A stretch of DNA of 38,818 nt, taken from assembly GCA_025463265.1 (NCBI GenBank), contig JAOBWH010000148.1:1-38818 (forward strand), in the 5' to 3' direction. The notes beneath the pieces are model-generated. The model saw only the letters and a program-made list of their open reading frames with translations. It did not search any database and was not told where the DNA came from. Both the position numbers and the translations under genes were made by a program. Numbering within the stretch: the stretch's first letter is position 1; each line of letters begins with the position of its first letter. This stretch comes from Ilumatobacteraceae bacterium (GTDB lineage: Bacteria > Actinomycetota > Acidimicrobiia > Acidimicrobiales > Iamiaceae). This document shows positions 18,081 through 25,274 of this stretch, piece after piece.

Positions 18081-19702
18081 CGTCGGGTCCTCGTTCGTCG
18101 CCAGGGTCGGGTTCGGTTGTGCCAGATCGCGGCGCGTGCCGCGTTCGCACCGCAAGCGCCGTGCAGCCCGCCACCCGGGTGGGCGGACGACGAGGCGAGG
18201 TACAGCCCGGTGATGGGCGTGGTCGCCCGGCCCAGTCCAGGCACGGGACGGAAGACGAGCTGCTGGTGGAGCTGAGCGGTGCCGCCGTTGATGGCTCCGG
18301 TGTGGAGGTTGGGGTTCTCCGCCTCGAAGCCGTCGGGCGTCAGCACGTGCCTTCCCCGGATCAGGCGCTTGAAACCGGGTGCCAGGGCCTCGATCTCGTC
18401 CTCCATGCGGGCGGTGAAGCCGGCGACGTCGTCGTCGGACCAGCTGGTCCCGAGCGTGCCGCCGCCGTCCCCGCGCACCTTCCGCGGGACGTGGGTGTAG
18501 GCCCAGGCGGTCTCACGACCTGCGGGCTGGCGGCTCGGGTCCGTCATCGACTGCTGGCCGATCAGGAGGAAGGGCCGGGCGGGGATCAGGCTCCGAGCCA
18601 GCTCGGATGCGACCACCGTGAGGGCGTCGATGCCCTCCGCGAGGTGGACCGTGCCGGCACCGCGGGCCTCGGGAGCGGTCCAGGGGATGGGACCGTCGAG
18701 GGTCCAGTCGAGCTTGAACGTGGCGTCGTCCCAGTGGAAGCGGGCGATGTCGTCGAGCACCGAGTCGGGCAGGTGGCCCTGGGCCACGAGCTGGGTGTAG
18801 AGCAGGGGCGCGTTGACGTCGGCGAGGATGGCGCGTCGGGCGCGAGCGGTCCCGCCCGAGGCGAGGCGGACGGCGACGGCGCGTCCCCGCCACACCTCGA
18901 CCCGGTCGACGGCCGCCCCGCAGCGGACGGTGCCGCCCTTGGAGCGGAGGCGGGCGACGAGGGCGTCGGTGACGGCGCTAGCGCCGCCCTCGGGGACCGG
19001 GAACCCGTTGATCTGGCCGAGGCTGCACATGAGCCAGCCGAAGAACCCGCTGAGCGCAGATTCGGGCGTGAGGTCGGCGTGCAGCGCACAACCGGCCAGG
19101 AGGCGGCGTGCCGCATCGCCCCCGAACTCCTCCTCGCCCATGCGCCGGGCGGGCAGCATTAGGAACCGGCCGAACCGGGCCAGGTCACGCGGCGGCAGCG
19201 TGCGCAGGAGGCCGCCGGCGGCCGCCACGGGTGGGAACGGGCGGTAGATGAGGCGGGAGAGGTGGGGCTGCAGGTCCTCCCAGCGCTGGATCAGGCCCTT
19301 CCACGCCTCGCCGTCGCCGGGGTGGAGCTCGTCGAGCGACGCAGCCGTGGTGGCGAGGTCGCGCGAGATCACCGGGCACGAGCCGTCGGCCACCGGGTGG
19401 GCCAGGACGGTCGGCGCGTGCAGCCATCGCAGGCCGTGCTGCTCGAGGTGCAGCTCGTCGATCGGGCTCCCCTCGCTGGCGAGGGGGTAGAACGCGCTGC
19501 ACACGTCGTTCACGAAGCCGGGCTCGATGAGCTCGGCCGAGCGGACGGATCCGCCCGGCTCGGCGTTCGCCTCCAGCACCAGGACGCTCCACCCGGCGTC
19601 AGCCAGGAGGTTGGCGGCGACCAAGCCGTTGGGGCCGGCGCCGATGACGATCGCATCGGCGTCGGCGTCCGCTCCGCTCGCCGCCGGACCCGCCGCCGCC
19701 AT
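18077..19702 (-). CDS. FAD-dependent oxidoreductase, phytoene desaturase-like
   Basis: The 541-residue protein has the dinucleotide motif AIVIGAGPNGLVAANLLADA (G21-G26) then VLVLEAN, an internal substrate domain, and the C-terminal FAD signature GLYLASSSAHPGGGLHGACG. This is the CrtI/amine-oxidase-like family (NAD(P)/FAD-dependent oxidoreductase); many actinomycete members are not true carotenoid desaturases. No carotenoid genes lie nearby. The ATG at 19702 shares its A with the stop of the 30-codon hemerythrin remnant (TGATG), so it is the second cistron of a three-gene unit with the SRPBCC gene. Confidence 0.87.
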   Translation of the reverse strand: MAAAGPAASGADADADAIVIGAGPNGLVAANLLADAGWSVLVLEANAEPGGSVRSAELIEPGFVNDVCSAFYPLASEGSPIDELHLEQHGLRWLHAPTVLAHPVADGSCPVISRDLATTAASLDELHPGDGEAWKGLIQRWEDLQPHLSRLIYRPFPPVAAAGGLLRTLPPRDLARFGRFLMLPARRMGEEEFGGDAARRLLAGCALHADLTPESALSGFFGWLMCSLGQINGFPVPEGGASAVTDALVARLRSKGGTVRCGAAVDRVEVWRGRAVAVRLASGGTARARRAILADVNAPLLYTQLVAQGHLPDSVLDDIARFHWDDATFKLDWTLDGPIPWTAPEARGAGTVHLAEGIDALTVVASELARSLIPARPFLLIGQQSMTDPSRQPAGRETAWAYTHVPRKVRGDGGGTLGTSWSDDDVAGFTARMEDEIEALAPGFKRLIRGRHVLTPDGFEAENPNLHTGAINGGTAQLHQQLVFRPVPGLGRATTPITGLYLASSSAHPGGGLHGACGANAARAAIWHNRTRPWRRTRTRR

Positions 19703-19794
19703 CAGTCGCCCCGGCGCGTGGACCGCTCGAGGATGCGCTCGAGGCGCCTCTCAACCGCGTGGTGATCGTTCTCGAGCAGGGTGATCGCGTGCAT
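19702..19794 (-). pseudogene. Hemerythrin-like protein remnant (30 residues, first helix only)
   Basis: ATG 19794 opens a 30-codon frame beginning MHAITLLENDHHAVERRLE. This matches the start of hemerythrin HHE-domain proteins, where (D/A)AITLLKxDHxxVExL is helix 1 and the His after Asp is an iron ligand. A full domain needs about 130 or more further residues with several His/Glu ligands; here the frame stops after LERSTRRGD. The rest of the domain is not present in any frame before the FAD gene, so it was deleted, not frameshifted. The stop is fused to the next start (TGATG), and a stress-sigma-like promoter lies 8 bases upstream, so it may still be translated as a leader peptide. Confidence 0.65.
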
Positions 19795-19802
19795 GTCCCT
19801 CT

Positions 19803-19828
19803 CTACCCCGATGGGCGTGATGTGAAGC
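19803..19828 (-). promoter_or_regulatory. SigB/SigF-like promoter of the hemerythrin remnant-FAD-SRPBCC unit
   Basis: Minus strand: GCTT (19828-19825), 16 bases, GGGTAG (19808-19803), then 8 bases to the ATG at 19794. It is back to back with the catalase promoter about 50 bases away, making a divergent pair. Confidence 0.4.
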
Positions 19829-19877
19829 CGGATCGCAGGTGGTCACCGTCCACCGGGGGTGAGCCTGCGTCACCCCC

Positions 19878-19903
19878 GTCTGCAGCCGCAGCGGACCGGG
19901 TAC
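19878..19903 (+). promoter_or_regulatory. SigB/SigF-like promoter of the catalase gene
   Basis: GTCT (19878-19881), 16 bases, GGGTAC (19898-19903), followed by a leader of about 25 bases with AAAGGAA before ATG 19934. Monofunctional catalase genes are known SigB-type targets in other actinomycetes (catB of Streptomyces), which supports the call. Confidence 0.5.
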
Positions 19904-19933
19904 CTGCGATCGACCCCCTCGCAAAGGAACCGC

Positions 19934-22027
19934 ATGCCCTCGAAGCCCAGCCAGTCGCCTCAGCCCAACCCCGCCAAGGCGGGCCGACCGTCGAAGGCGG
20001 CGGCCGTGGCCGCCGCCGAGGCCAAGCGGGCCGCAGGCAAGACGCCCGAGCCGGTGACCGGCACGGCGGTGGACGACGCCCGCGCACCGGGGTGGGCCCA
20101 GGAGGGCGATCGCCTCACGACCGCCACCGGCCTGCGCGTCGACGATGCCGACAACTCCCTGAAGGCCGGCGAGCGCGGCCCGACCCTGCTCGAGGACTTC
20201 CACCTCCGCGAGAAGATCACCCACTTCGACCACGAGCGGATCCCCGAGCGGGTCGTCCACGCCCGGGGTGCCGGAGCGCACGGCTCGTTCCAGGCCGTCG
20301 GCGGTCTCGAGGACCTGTGCGCCGCACGGTTCCTGCGGGCCGGGGCCACGACGCCGGTGTTCGTGCGGTTCTCGACCGTCGCCGGGTCCCGCGGCTCGGC
20401 CGACACCGCCCGTGACGTGCGCGGGTTCGCGACCCGCTTCTACACCGAGGAGGGCAACTTCGACCTCGTCGGCAACAACATCCCGGTCTTCTTCATCCAG
20501 GACGGGATCAAGTTCCCGGACCTGGTCCATGCGGTGAAGCCCGAGCCCGATCGCGAGATCCCGCAGGCCCAGTCGGCCCACGACACCTTCTGGGACTTCG
20601 TGAGCCTGCAGCCCGAGTCGACCCACATGTTGATGTGGGCGATGTCGGACCGTGCCATCCCGCGCTCCTACGCCACGATGGAGGGCTTTGGGGTCCACAC
20701 CTTCCGGCTCGTCGCCCCCGACGGCTCCACCTCCCTCGTCAAGTGGCACTGGAAGCCGGTGGCCGGCGTGCACAGCCTCGTGTGGGAGGAGTCGCAGAAG
20801 CTCGGCGGAATCGACCCCGACTTCCACCGGCGCGACCTCCACGCCCGCATCGCTTCGGGCAACCTCCCGCAGTGGGAGCTGGGCGTGCAGGTCATGCCCG
20901 ACACCGAGGACCAGACGTTCGAGGGCATCGACCTGCTCGACGCCACCAAGATCGTGCCCGAGGAGCTGTGCCCGGTCCGCCCCGTCGGCGTGCTCACGTT
21001 GGACCGGAACCCCACCAACTTCTTCGCCGAGACCGAGCAGATCGCGTTCCACCCGGGCCACCTGGTGCCCGGGATCGGGTTCGTCGACGATCCGCTGCTG
21101 CACGCCCGGCTGTTCTCCTACCTGGACACGCAGCTCACGCGCCTCGGCGGTCCGAACTTCGGCCAGATCCCCATCAACCGCCCGATCGCGCCGGTCAACG
21201 ACAACAACCGCGACGGCTTCATGCAGCAGGCCGTGCACGAGGGCGTCGCCGCCTACACCCCGAACTCGCTCGGTGGCGGCTGTCCCTTCGCCGGCCCCGA
21301 CGACACCACGTACACCCACCCGCCCCAAGACGTCGCCGGGCCGAAGGTCAAGCTGCGTCCGGCGAGCTTCGATGACCACTACACCCAGGCCACGCTGTTC
21401 TACCGATCGCTGACCCCGACCGAGCAGGAGCACATCGCCAGTGCCTTCAGCTTCGAGCTGGCCAAGTGCGTGAGCGGCGGCATCCACGCCCGCATGGTGG
21501 CGAACCTGGCCCAGGTCGATGCCGGCCTCGCCGAGCAGGTGGCCGCCCACCTGGGGATCGCCGTGCCCGACGGCGAACCGGTCGAGCCGGCCCTCCTCTC
21601 CGGCGCGCTATCGCTCGACCGCCAGGAGCCCGGGCCGGTGGACGGCCGCATCGTCGCCGTCCTCGTCGACGACGCGACGTCGACCCGGAGCGTGTCGGCC
21701 TGGCGGACGGCCGCCGATCCGCTCGGCGTGGAGGTCGTCGTGGTCGGTCCGCACCTCGGCAAGCTCGAGAAGGGCGTGGCCGTCGACCGGTCCTTCCACA
21801 TCACCGACCCCGTCGAGTACGACGGCGTCGTGCTCGCCTGCGAGCCCGACGAGGCCATCGCCGCCTTCGTCCAGGAGGCGTTCCGGCACCACAAGACCGT
21901 GGCGGTGACCGACCCGGCGTGGGGCGAGGGCATCGGGGTCGACCCCGAAGCCGAGGGCGTCGAGGTCTCGCCGGACCCGTTCTTCGCTGCGCTCGCCCTG
22001 CACCGCCACTGGAACCGGGGCAGCTGA
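19934..22027 (+). CDS. katE: Large-subunit monofunctional haem catalase (KatE/HPII type)
   Basis: The 697-residue cytoplasmic enzyme breaks down hydrogen peroxide. It has the long form: an Ala/Lys-rich tail (residues 1-60), the catalase core with catalytic H109 (RVVHARGAGAHG), N182 in GNNIPVFFIQDG, haem-ligand Y396 in RLFSYLDTQLTRLGG, and a C-terminal flavodoxin-like domain (about 540-697, DGRIVAVLVDD). Spacing between His, Asn and Tyr (73 and 287) equals that of E. coli HPII. ATG 19934 has AAAGGAA 6-8 bases upstream. It stands alone with a stress-type promoter and diverges from the FAD-oxidoreductase unit. Confidence 0.96.
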   Translation: MPSKPSQSPQPNPAKAGRPSKAAAVAAAEAKRAAGKTPEPVTGTAVDDARAPGWAQEGDRLTTATGLRVDDADNSLKAGERGPTLLEDFHLREKITHFDHERIPERVVHARGAGAHGSFQAVGGLEDLCAARFLRAGATTPVFVRFSTVAGSRGSADTARDVRGFATRFYTEEGNFDLVGNNIPVFFIQDGIKFPDLVHAVKPEPDREIPQAQSAHDTFWDFVSLQPESTHMLMWAMSDRAIPRSYATMEGFGVHTFRLVAPDGSTSLVKWHWKPVAGVHSLVWEESQKLGGIDPDFHRRDLHARIASGNLPQWELGVQVMPDTEDQTFEGIDLLDATKIVPEELCPVRPVGVLTLDRNPTNFFAETEQIAFHPGHLVPGIGFVDDPLLHARLFSYLDTQLTRLGGPNFGQIPINRPIAPVNDNNRDGFMQQAVHEGVAAYTPNSLGGGCPFAGPDDTTYTHPPQDVAGPKVKLRPASFDDHYTQATLFYRSLTPTEQEHIASAFSFELAKCVSGGIHARMVANLAQVDAGLAEQVAAHLGIAVPDGEPVEPALLSGALSLDRQEPGPVDGRIVAVLVDDATSTRSVSAWRTAADPLGVEVVVVGPHLGKLEKGVAVDRSFHITDPVEYDGVVLACEPDEAIAAFVQEAFRHHKTVAVTDPAWGEGIGVDPEAEGVEVSPDPFFAALALHRHWNRGS

Positions 22028-22052
22028 CCGCAGGGGAGCGCGCCCGCCGGTC

Positions 22053-22078
22053 GGTTGCGCCGGGCGCGCTCCGGGTAG
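22053..22078 (+). promoter_or_regulatory. SigB/SigF-like leaderless promoter of the FMN reductase-like gene
   Basis: GGTT (22053-22056), 16 bases, GGGTAG (22073-22078), then 9 bases to ATG 22088. No Shine-Dalgarno intervenes. Same boxes and spacing as the TIGR02587 operon promoter. Confidence 0.45.
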
Positions 22079-22087
22079 GTGCGGGTC

Positions 22088-22690
22088 ATGACCCTCTCCG
22101 CCCTCGCACTCAACTGCTCGCTCAAACCCTCCCCCGAAGCGTCGAGCACCGCGGCGCTCATCTCGCACCTCGCCCGCTCCTTCGGCGAGCACGACGTGGT
22201 GCTCGACAGCATCCGCATCGCCGACCGCAACGTCGCGCCCGGGGTCACCTCCGACGAGGGAGGCGGCGACGAGTGGCCCGAGATCCGCGCCCGCATCCTG
22301 GAGTCCCAGATCCTGCTTCTGGCGACGCCCATCTGGCTGGGCAACCCGTCGAGCGTCTGCCGTCGGGTCCTCGAGCGCCTGGACGCCTTCATCGGCGAGA
22401 CCGATGGGGACGGGCGCCCCATCGCGAGCGACCGGGTCGCGGTGGTGGCGACGGTGGGCAACGAGGACGGCGCCCACAACGTCGCCGCCCAGGCGTACCA
22501 GGGGCTCGCCGACGTCGGCTTCACGATCCCCGCCGGGGCGCAGGCCTACTGGGTGGGTGAGGCGATGGGCTCGGTCGACTTCAAGGACCTCGATGAGGTG
22601 CCCGAGAAGGTGGCCGAGACCATCTCGACCCTGACGTCCAACGCCGTCCACCTCGCACGCCTGCTCGCGGACCACCCCTACCCCGGGTGA
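22088..22690 (+). CDS. Flavodoxin-like NAD(P)H-dependent FMN reductase family protein
   Basis: The 200-residue protein has a flavodoxin-like fold: strand MTLSALALNCSLKPSPEASS with a phosphate-binding loop, then ILLLATPIWLGNPSSVCRRVLERLDAF, the FMN-binding loop region of the NADPH-dependent FMN reductase family, and VAVVATVGNEDGAHNVAAQAY. It probably reduces FMN or quinones with NAD(P)H as part of an oxidative stress answer. It sits between the catalase and an F420 enzyme, each with its own stress-type promoter, and appears monocistronic or read into the next gene. Confidence 0.82.
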   Translation: MTLSALALNCSLKPSPEASSTAALISHLARSFGEHDVVLDSIRIADRNVAPGVTSDEGGGDEWPEIRARILESQILLLATPIWLGNPSSVCRRVLERLDAFIGETDGDGRPIASDRVAVVATVGNEDGAHNVAAQAYQGLADVGFTIPAGAQAYWVGEAMGSVDFKDLDEVPEKVAETISTLTSNAVHLARLLADHPYPG

Positions 22691-22703
22691 CGGCCCGGCC
22701 ATC

Positions 22704-22728
22704 GTTTGTCGAGCGGGGCGCCGGGTAG
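22704..22728 (+). promoter_or_regulatory. SigB/SigF-like leaderless promoter of the second F420 oxidoreductase
   Basis: GTTT (22704-22707), 15 bases, GGGTAG (22723-22728), then 9 bases to ATG 22738. This is the closest of the set to the mycobacterial SigF pattern GTTT-N15-17-GGGTA. Confidence 0.5.
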
Positions 22729-22737
22729 CGAAGGCGC

Positions 22738-23694
22738 ATGAGCACCGACGCCATCATCGGGTACAGCCTGTCCAGCGAGGAGCACCGAGGCTCCGAACTC
22801 GTCCGCTTCGGCGCGATGGGGGTCGAGCACGGCTTCGACAACCTCATCATCTCGGATCACTTCCACCCGTGGAACGACGCGCAGGGGCAGAGCCCGTTCG
22901 TGTGGAACGTGCTCGGAGGGCTCGCGTCGGTCGCGCCCGGTGCCCGACTCGGCACCGGGGTCACCTGTCCGACGATCCGCATCCACCCGGCCGTCGTCGC
23001 CCAGGCTGTGGCGACCACCGCCCAGATGGCGGGCTCGTTCTTCTTCGGCGTCGGAACCGGCGAGAACCTGAACGAGCACATCTTGGGCGACCAGTGGCCG
23101 CCCACCGACCAGCGGCTGGCCATGCTCGAAGAGGCGGTCGAGCTGATGCGCAAGCTGTGGACCGGCCACGAGGTGACGCACCGCGGCGAGTTCTACCGGG
23201 TCGACAACGCCCGGATCTACACCCTGCCCGACGAGCCGCCGCCCGTGTACGTGTCCGCGTTCGGGCCGAAGGCGGCGGCGGTGGCGGCGCGGATCGGCGA
23301 CGGGTTCGTGACCACGGCTCCTGACGCCGACCTGGTCGACACCTACCGGAAGGCGGGCGGGACGGGCCCGGCGATCGGCTGCCCCAAGGCGTGCTGGGCC
23401 GAGAGCGAGGCCGCCGGCCGCAAGCTCGCCTACGAGCTGTGGCCGAACATGGGCCTGCCCGGTGAGCTGGCCCAGGAGATCAAGACGCCGGCCATCTTTG
23501 AGCAGGCCGTCCAGCTCGTGGACGAGGAGACCGCCATCGGCACGGCGCCCATGGGCCCGGACCCCGAGGCGCACATCGAATCCATCCGGGCGTACCTGGA
23601 GGCCGGGTTCGACGAGGTGTACATCCACCAGATCGGCCCCGAGCAGGAGGGTTTCCTCCGCTTCTACCGCGATGAGGTCGTCCCCAAGCTCTGA
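22738..23694 (+). CDS. LLM-class F420-dependent oxidoreductase (FGD-like), copy 2
   Basis: The 318-residue luciferase-like enzyme carries IISDHFHPWNDAQGQSPFVWNVLGG, GVTCPTIRIHPAVVAQA, FGVGTGENLNEHILGDQWP and a C-terminal VYIHQIGPEQEGFLRFYRDEV. The SDHFHPWNDAQG(Q/H)SPFVW block is very close to the cofactor-binding region of F420-dependent glucose-6-phosphate dehydrogenases and their TIGR03557-type relatives. It is more FGD-like than copy 1 at 14923. The likely role is reduction or oxidation of F420 linked to an unknown substrate. ATG 22738 is nearly leaderless behind a stress-type promoter. Confidence 0.87.
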   Translation: MSTDAIIGYSLSSEEHRGSELVRFGAMGVEHGFDNLIISDHFHPWNDAQGQSPFVWNVLGGLASVAPGARLGTGVTCPTIRIHPAVVAQAVATTAQMAGSFFFGVGTGENLNEHILGDQWPPTDQRLAMLEEAVELMRKLWTGHEVTHRGEFYRVDNARIYTLPDEPPPVYVSAFGPKAAAVAARIGDGFVTTAPDADLVDTYRKAGGTGPAIGCPKACWAESEAAGRKLAYELWPNMGLPGELAQEIKTPAIFEQAVQLVDEETAIGTAPMGPDPEAHIESIRAYLEAGFDEVYIHQIGPEQEGFLRFYRDEVVPKL

Positions 23695-23763
23695 GCGCCA
23701 CGACGCCGCCATCTGCCGCCGTGCCCCCTCGGCAGGTGAGGGAGAGACCGGCGCGCGGTTCTC

Positions 23764-23779
23764 CCGCCTGAGCTGGCGG
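23764..23779. terminator. Weak hairpin after the second F420 oxidoreductase
   Basis: CCGCC (23764-23768), loop TGAGCT, GGCGG (23775-23779); flanking CT(C)C/GGAG could extend it with a one-base bulge. It lies 70 bases after the stop and 20 bases before the next gene. No T-run. Confidence 0.3.
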
Positions 23780-23799
23780 AGATCATCGCGTAGCCTGAG

Positions 23800-25251
23800 C
23801 TGATCGCGACACTGGTCCAGCCGCAGGGGGCGGCCGCACGCACCATCGGGCTGGGCCATCGCCGCTACCCGCTGCTGCTGCCGAAGCTCCGCGACCCGCG
23901 GCTCCACCTGGCCGCCGTCATCTTCTCGCTGCAGATCCTGGGCCAGACGGTCCTCGGCTTCGAGCTGTCGATCGCCCAGATCCTGCTGTGCCTGGGGACG
24001 TGCGCGGTGCTGGAGCTGTCGATCACGTTCTGGCAGCGCCGCGTCGTGATGTGGCCCGCCAGCGCCATGCTCACCGGGAACGGCGTGGCGTTCATCCTGC
24101 GGGTGCCGGGCACCGAGCACGGGGACTGGTGGAGCCTGCGCGGTGCCCCCATCTTCGTGTCGGTCGCGGCGCTGTCGCTGTTGTCGAAGCACGTGATCCG
24201 GGTGCGGGGCCGCCACCTCTTCAACCCGAGCAACCTCGGGCTGGTCGTGTGCTTCTTGGTGCTGGGCGCTCTGCACGCAGATCCGCAGGACCTCTGGTGG
24301 GGCCCGCTGTCGCCGGGCATCGTCGCCGCGCTGGTGGTCATCGCCGCCGGTGGGGTCGCCATCACCTACCGCCAGGGGCTGCTGGGCGTGGCGGCGCCGT
24401 TCTTCGTCACGTTCGCCGTGGGCACCGGGGTGCTGGCCTGGAGCGGCCACGCGATGACCGCACGGTGGAGCTCCGTGCCGGTGGAAGGGGCCTCGTACTG
24501 GTGGGTCCTGGTGTCCTCGCCGGAGATCCTGGTGTTCTCGCTGTTCATGATCACCGACCCGCGGACGATCCCCGTGGGCCGGGTCGGCCGAGTCGTCTTC
24601 GGCGCGGGTGTCGCGGTGGTGGCGACCCTCCTCGTCGCACCGCAGCGGACGGAGTACGCCACCAAGGTGGCGATCCTGGCCTCGCTCGTCCTGGTGTGCG
24701 CGGCACGGCCGCTGATCGAGCGGCTCGCCCCCGCCGTCGAGGACGAGCGCGACGATCCCCGGGTCTGGCTGCGGACGGCGCCGTCGGGGCGCCCGGCGCT
24801 CGCCCGCCGGGTCCCGCTGCTCGGACTCGGGGCCGTGGCCTTCCTCGCCGCCACGGTGGGTGCCGGCCACGGTGCGCGGGAGCCGAGGCCGGTGGTCTCG
24901 GAGGCGGCGGCGGGGGAGCGTCCCGATGTCGAGGTTCCGGCCGGCGCCGTGCCGGCGGTCGAGATCGGCGCCTCGGCGGAGCGCACCCAACCACCGCTGG
25001 TCGACGAGACGGCCCAGCAGATGGGCCACGACCTCGTCGCCGGTCTGCTGGTCGCCCCTGGGCCGAGCTACGAGTTCGAGACGATGACCGTCGAGCTGCT
25101 CCGCGACCCCGACGAGCCGCAGGCCCCGCCTCGTCTCGGTATCGCGGCCACGGGGACCGTGACCTCAGACGGGGAGACGGTGCCGTTCGACGGCTCGTTC
25201 GCCATGGCTGACGCAGGCGGCTACTTCGTGATCACCGAGCGGCTGCCGTAG
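23800..25251 (+). CDS. NqrB/RnfD-like membrane protein, UnbU-type
   Basis: The protein is about 483 residues with ten or so membrane helices and a 120-residue outside tail. GRHLFNPSNLGLV and SPEILVFSLFMITDPRTIP are shared with NqrB/RnfD (NQR2_RnfD_RnfE) and with UnbU proteins of enediyne clusters; the covalent flavin SGAT site of true NqrB/RnfD is not seen. The start is a problem: hydrophobic, clearly coding sequence extends to 23797, but an in-frame TAG lies at 23791 and there is no ATG, GTG or TTG before GTG 24007, which would delete two helices. I therefore place the start provisionally at CTG 23800. TAGCCT (23791-23796) resembles a -10, so a leaderless mRNA is possible. The gene converges on an UnbV-like gene. 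Confidence 0.7.
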   Translation: MIATLVQPQGAAARTIGLGHRRYPLLLPKLRDPRLHLAAVIFSLQILGQTVLGFELSIAQILLCLGTCAVLELSITFWQRRVVMWPASAMLTGNGVAFILRVPGTEHGDWWSLRGAPIFVSVAALSLLSKHVIRVRGRHLFNPSNLGLVVCFLVLGALHADPQDLWWGPLSPGIVAALVVIAAGGVAITYRQGLLGVAAPFFVTFAVGTGVLAWSGHAMTARWSSVPVEGASYWWVLVSSPEILVFSLFMITDPRTIPVGRVGRVVFGAGVAVVATLLVAPQRTEYATKVAILASLVLVCAARPLIERLAPAVEDERDDPRVWLRTAPSGRPALARRVPLLGLGAVAFLAATVGAGHGAREPRPVVSEAAAGERPDVEVPAGAVPAVEIGASAERTQPPLVDETAQQMGHDLVAGLLVAPGPSYEFETMTVELLRDPDEPQAPPRLGIAATGTVTSDGETVPFDGSFAMADAGGYFVITERLP

Positions 25252-25274
25252 GCGCAAGCCCGGACGACCGGCGG

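Noticed and set aside
19751-21550. Long leftward open frame opposite katE
   Set aside because: Antisense frame of a clear catalase gene; composition typical of GC-rich shadow frames.
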